Shown: in pieces, positions 6,703-7,505 of the stretch
Position numbering within the stretch: the stretch's first letter is position 1
Layout: every line of letters begins with the position of its first letter
Assembly: GCA_031178805.1 (NCBI GenBank)
Contig: JAPSIJ010000096.1
Coordinates: forward strand, 1-7,505
Direction of reading: 5' to 3'
Origin: Cellulomonas sp.
GTDB taxonomy: Bacteria > Actinomycetota > Actinomycetes > Actinomycetales > Cellulomonadaceae
DNA length: 7,505 nucleotides
Program-made: the position numbers and the translations under genes
Notes under the pieces: model-generated
What the model saw: only the letters and a program-made list of their open reading frames with translations
Told to the model about the DNA's origin: nothing
Database searches by the model: none

Positions 6703-7278
6703 GTGTCCTCCCCCGGTACCCGGTCCGCCGAGCAGTCGACGGCCGACGACGCCCTCGCCCGCGTGGCGGCGGGCGAGCTCGGTGCCTTCACCGAGCTGTA
6801 CGACATGCTGTCCCCCGCCGTGCACGGCACGGCCCTCTCCGTCCTGCGTGATCCCGACCACGCGGCGGAGGTCACCCAGGAGGTCATGGTGGAGATCTGG
6901 CGCACGGCGTCGCGCTGGGACGCCCGTCGCGGCTCGGCGCGCGCGTGGGCGACCACGATGGCGCACCGCCGGGCCGTCGACCGCGTGCGCTCCGTGCAGG
7001 CCCAGCGCACCCGCGACCAGGCCGTCCTCGACGGCGACCGGCCGCGGGACTTCGACGTCGTCGCCGAGCAGGCCGAGAGCAACCTCGAGGCCCGGCGCGT
7101 GCGGCACTGCCTCGGCGGGCTCACCGACACCCAGCGCGAGGCCGTCGTCCTCGCCTACTACGACGGCCGCACGTACCGGGAGGTCGCCGAGTCCCTCGCC
7201 GCGCCCCTGCCGACCGTGAAGAGCCGCATCCGCGACGGCCTCACCCGCCTGCGCGACTGCCTGGGGGTGGCCGCGTGA
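6703..7278 (+). CDS. sigK: ECF RNA polymerase sigma factor, SigK type
   Basis: 191 residues from GTG 6703, a cytoplasmic sigma factor directing RNA polymerase to stress promoters. Sigma region 2 spans about 28-97 (AFTELYDMLSP, then VTQEVMVEIWRTASRWD, then WATTMAHRRAVDRVRS, the -10 recognition part). Region 4 spans about 140-187 (LTDTQREAVVLAYYDGRTYREVAESL, then PTVKSRIRDGLTRLRDCL), the helix-turn-helix for the -35. 'MAHRRAVDRVR', 'ALTDTQR/GLTDTQR' and 'LAYY-G-TY-EV' are shared with M. tuberculosis SigK. The only cysteines are C136 and C186, 50 residues apart, matching the redox disulfide pair Cys133/Cys183 of that protein. GTG 6703 gives a length near the mycobacterial 187 residues and has a leaderless -10; ATG 6694 would add three residues and cannot be excluded. 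The stop overlaps the anti-sigma start by 4 bp. It probably controls the upstream lipoprotein gene. Confidence 0.94.
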   Translation: MSSPGTRSAEQSTADDALARVAAGELGAFTELYDMLSPAVHGTALSVLRDPDHAAEVTQEVMVEIWRTASRWDARRGSARAWATTMAHRRAVDRVRSVQAQRTRDQAVLDGDRPRDFDVVAEQAESNLEARRVRHCLGGLTDTQREAVVLAYYDGRTYREVAESLAAPLPTVKSRIRDGLTRLRDCLGVAA

Positions 7279-7505
7279 CCGGCCCCGCGACCCCCCGCCC
7301 CGGCGACCGCCGGCCCGACGACGCCGCGACCCGCGAGCTGCTCGGCGCCTGGGCGCTCGACGCCCTCGACGACACCGAGCGCGCCGCCGTCGACGACCTG
7401 ATCGCCCGCGACCCCGACGCCGCCCGCGAGGCCCGCTCCCTGCGGGAGACCGCCGGCGTGCTCGGCGCCGCCGTGGCCGTCGACGCCCCCGACGCGGTCC
7501 GGGCC
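7275..7505 (+). CDS. rskA: Anti-sigma-K factor, RskA family (N-terminal part only)
   Basis: 77 residues are visible from GTG 7275; the gene runs past the window end. The start overlaps the sigma factor stop as GTGA, so the two proteins are translationally coupled, as is usual for a sigma/anti-sigma pair. After a Pro/Arg-rich start the fragment contains ELLGAWALDALDDTERAAVDDLIARDPDAARE (about 21-52). This is the 'LLGAYALDALD-x-ER-x-x-hydrophobic' anti-sigma helix signature that clamps the sigma factor. Full members have about 230-250 residues with a central membrane helix and an extracellular C-terminal domain cut by regulated proteolysis, none of which can be checked here. A weak G-rich stretch (7263-7267) precedes the start. 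Family membership is inferred from the motif plus the partner. Confidence 0.88.
   Translation, partial: MTGPATPRPGDRRPDDAATRELLGAWALDALDDTERAAVDDLIARDPDAAREARSLRETAGVLGAAVAVDAPDAVRA

Overview
The window comes from a very GC-rich genome with strongly G/C-biased third codon positions, GTG starts, ATGA/GTGA-type overlaps between consecutive genes, and a SigK/RskA sigma/anti-sigma pair. This points to an actinomycete. A Cellulomonas-like member of Micrococcales would fit, but that finer placement is a guess. All genes lie on the + strand, and the window cuts through the first and the last gene.

Region 1 (1-4795) is a peptide-type ABC transport operon: the C-terminal end of a DppB/OppB-type permease, a complete DppC/OppC-type permease, a serine beta-lactamase-fold hydrolase with no export signal, a GbsR/MarR-type winged-helix regulator, and a double-length ATPase that fuses the DppD and DppF roles. 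Genes overlap or sit 5-47 bp apart. The likely logic is import of a peptide or peptide-like molecule, cleavage in the cytoplasm by the hydrolase, and control by the embedded regulator. The substrate cannot be read from the sequence. No substrate-binding protein gene is visible; it would have to lie upstream of the window or elsewhere.

Region 2 (4796-5223) is a roughly 210-bp spacer with local dips in GC, two dyads and one strong hairpin. It is followed by a 72-residue Cys/His-containing protein of unknown function with a near-perfect ribosome binding site.

Region 3 (5224-7505) looks like a stress-response module. A lipoprotein carries a Met/His-rich segment and two tandem copies of a roughly 183-residue helical repeat, each with four histidines in matching positions. 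It is preceded by a CCATCC/CCGAAC pair resembling the mycobacterial SigK promoter. After a strong stem-loop comes an ECF sigma factor of the SigK type, whose only two cysteines are 50 residues apart as in M. tuberculosis SigK, overlapping by 4 bp with the start of an RskA-type anti-sigma factor. The most interesting reading is a compact redox- or metal-responsive circuit in which SigK drives a previously uncharacterised His-rich surface lipoprotein next door.
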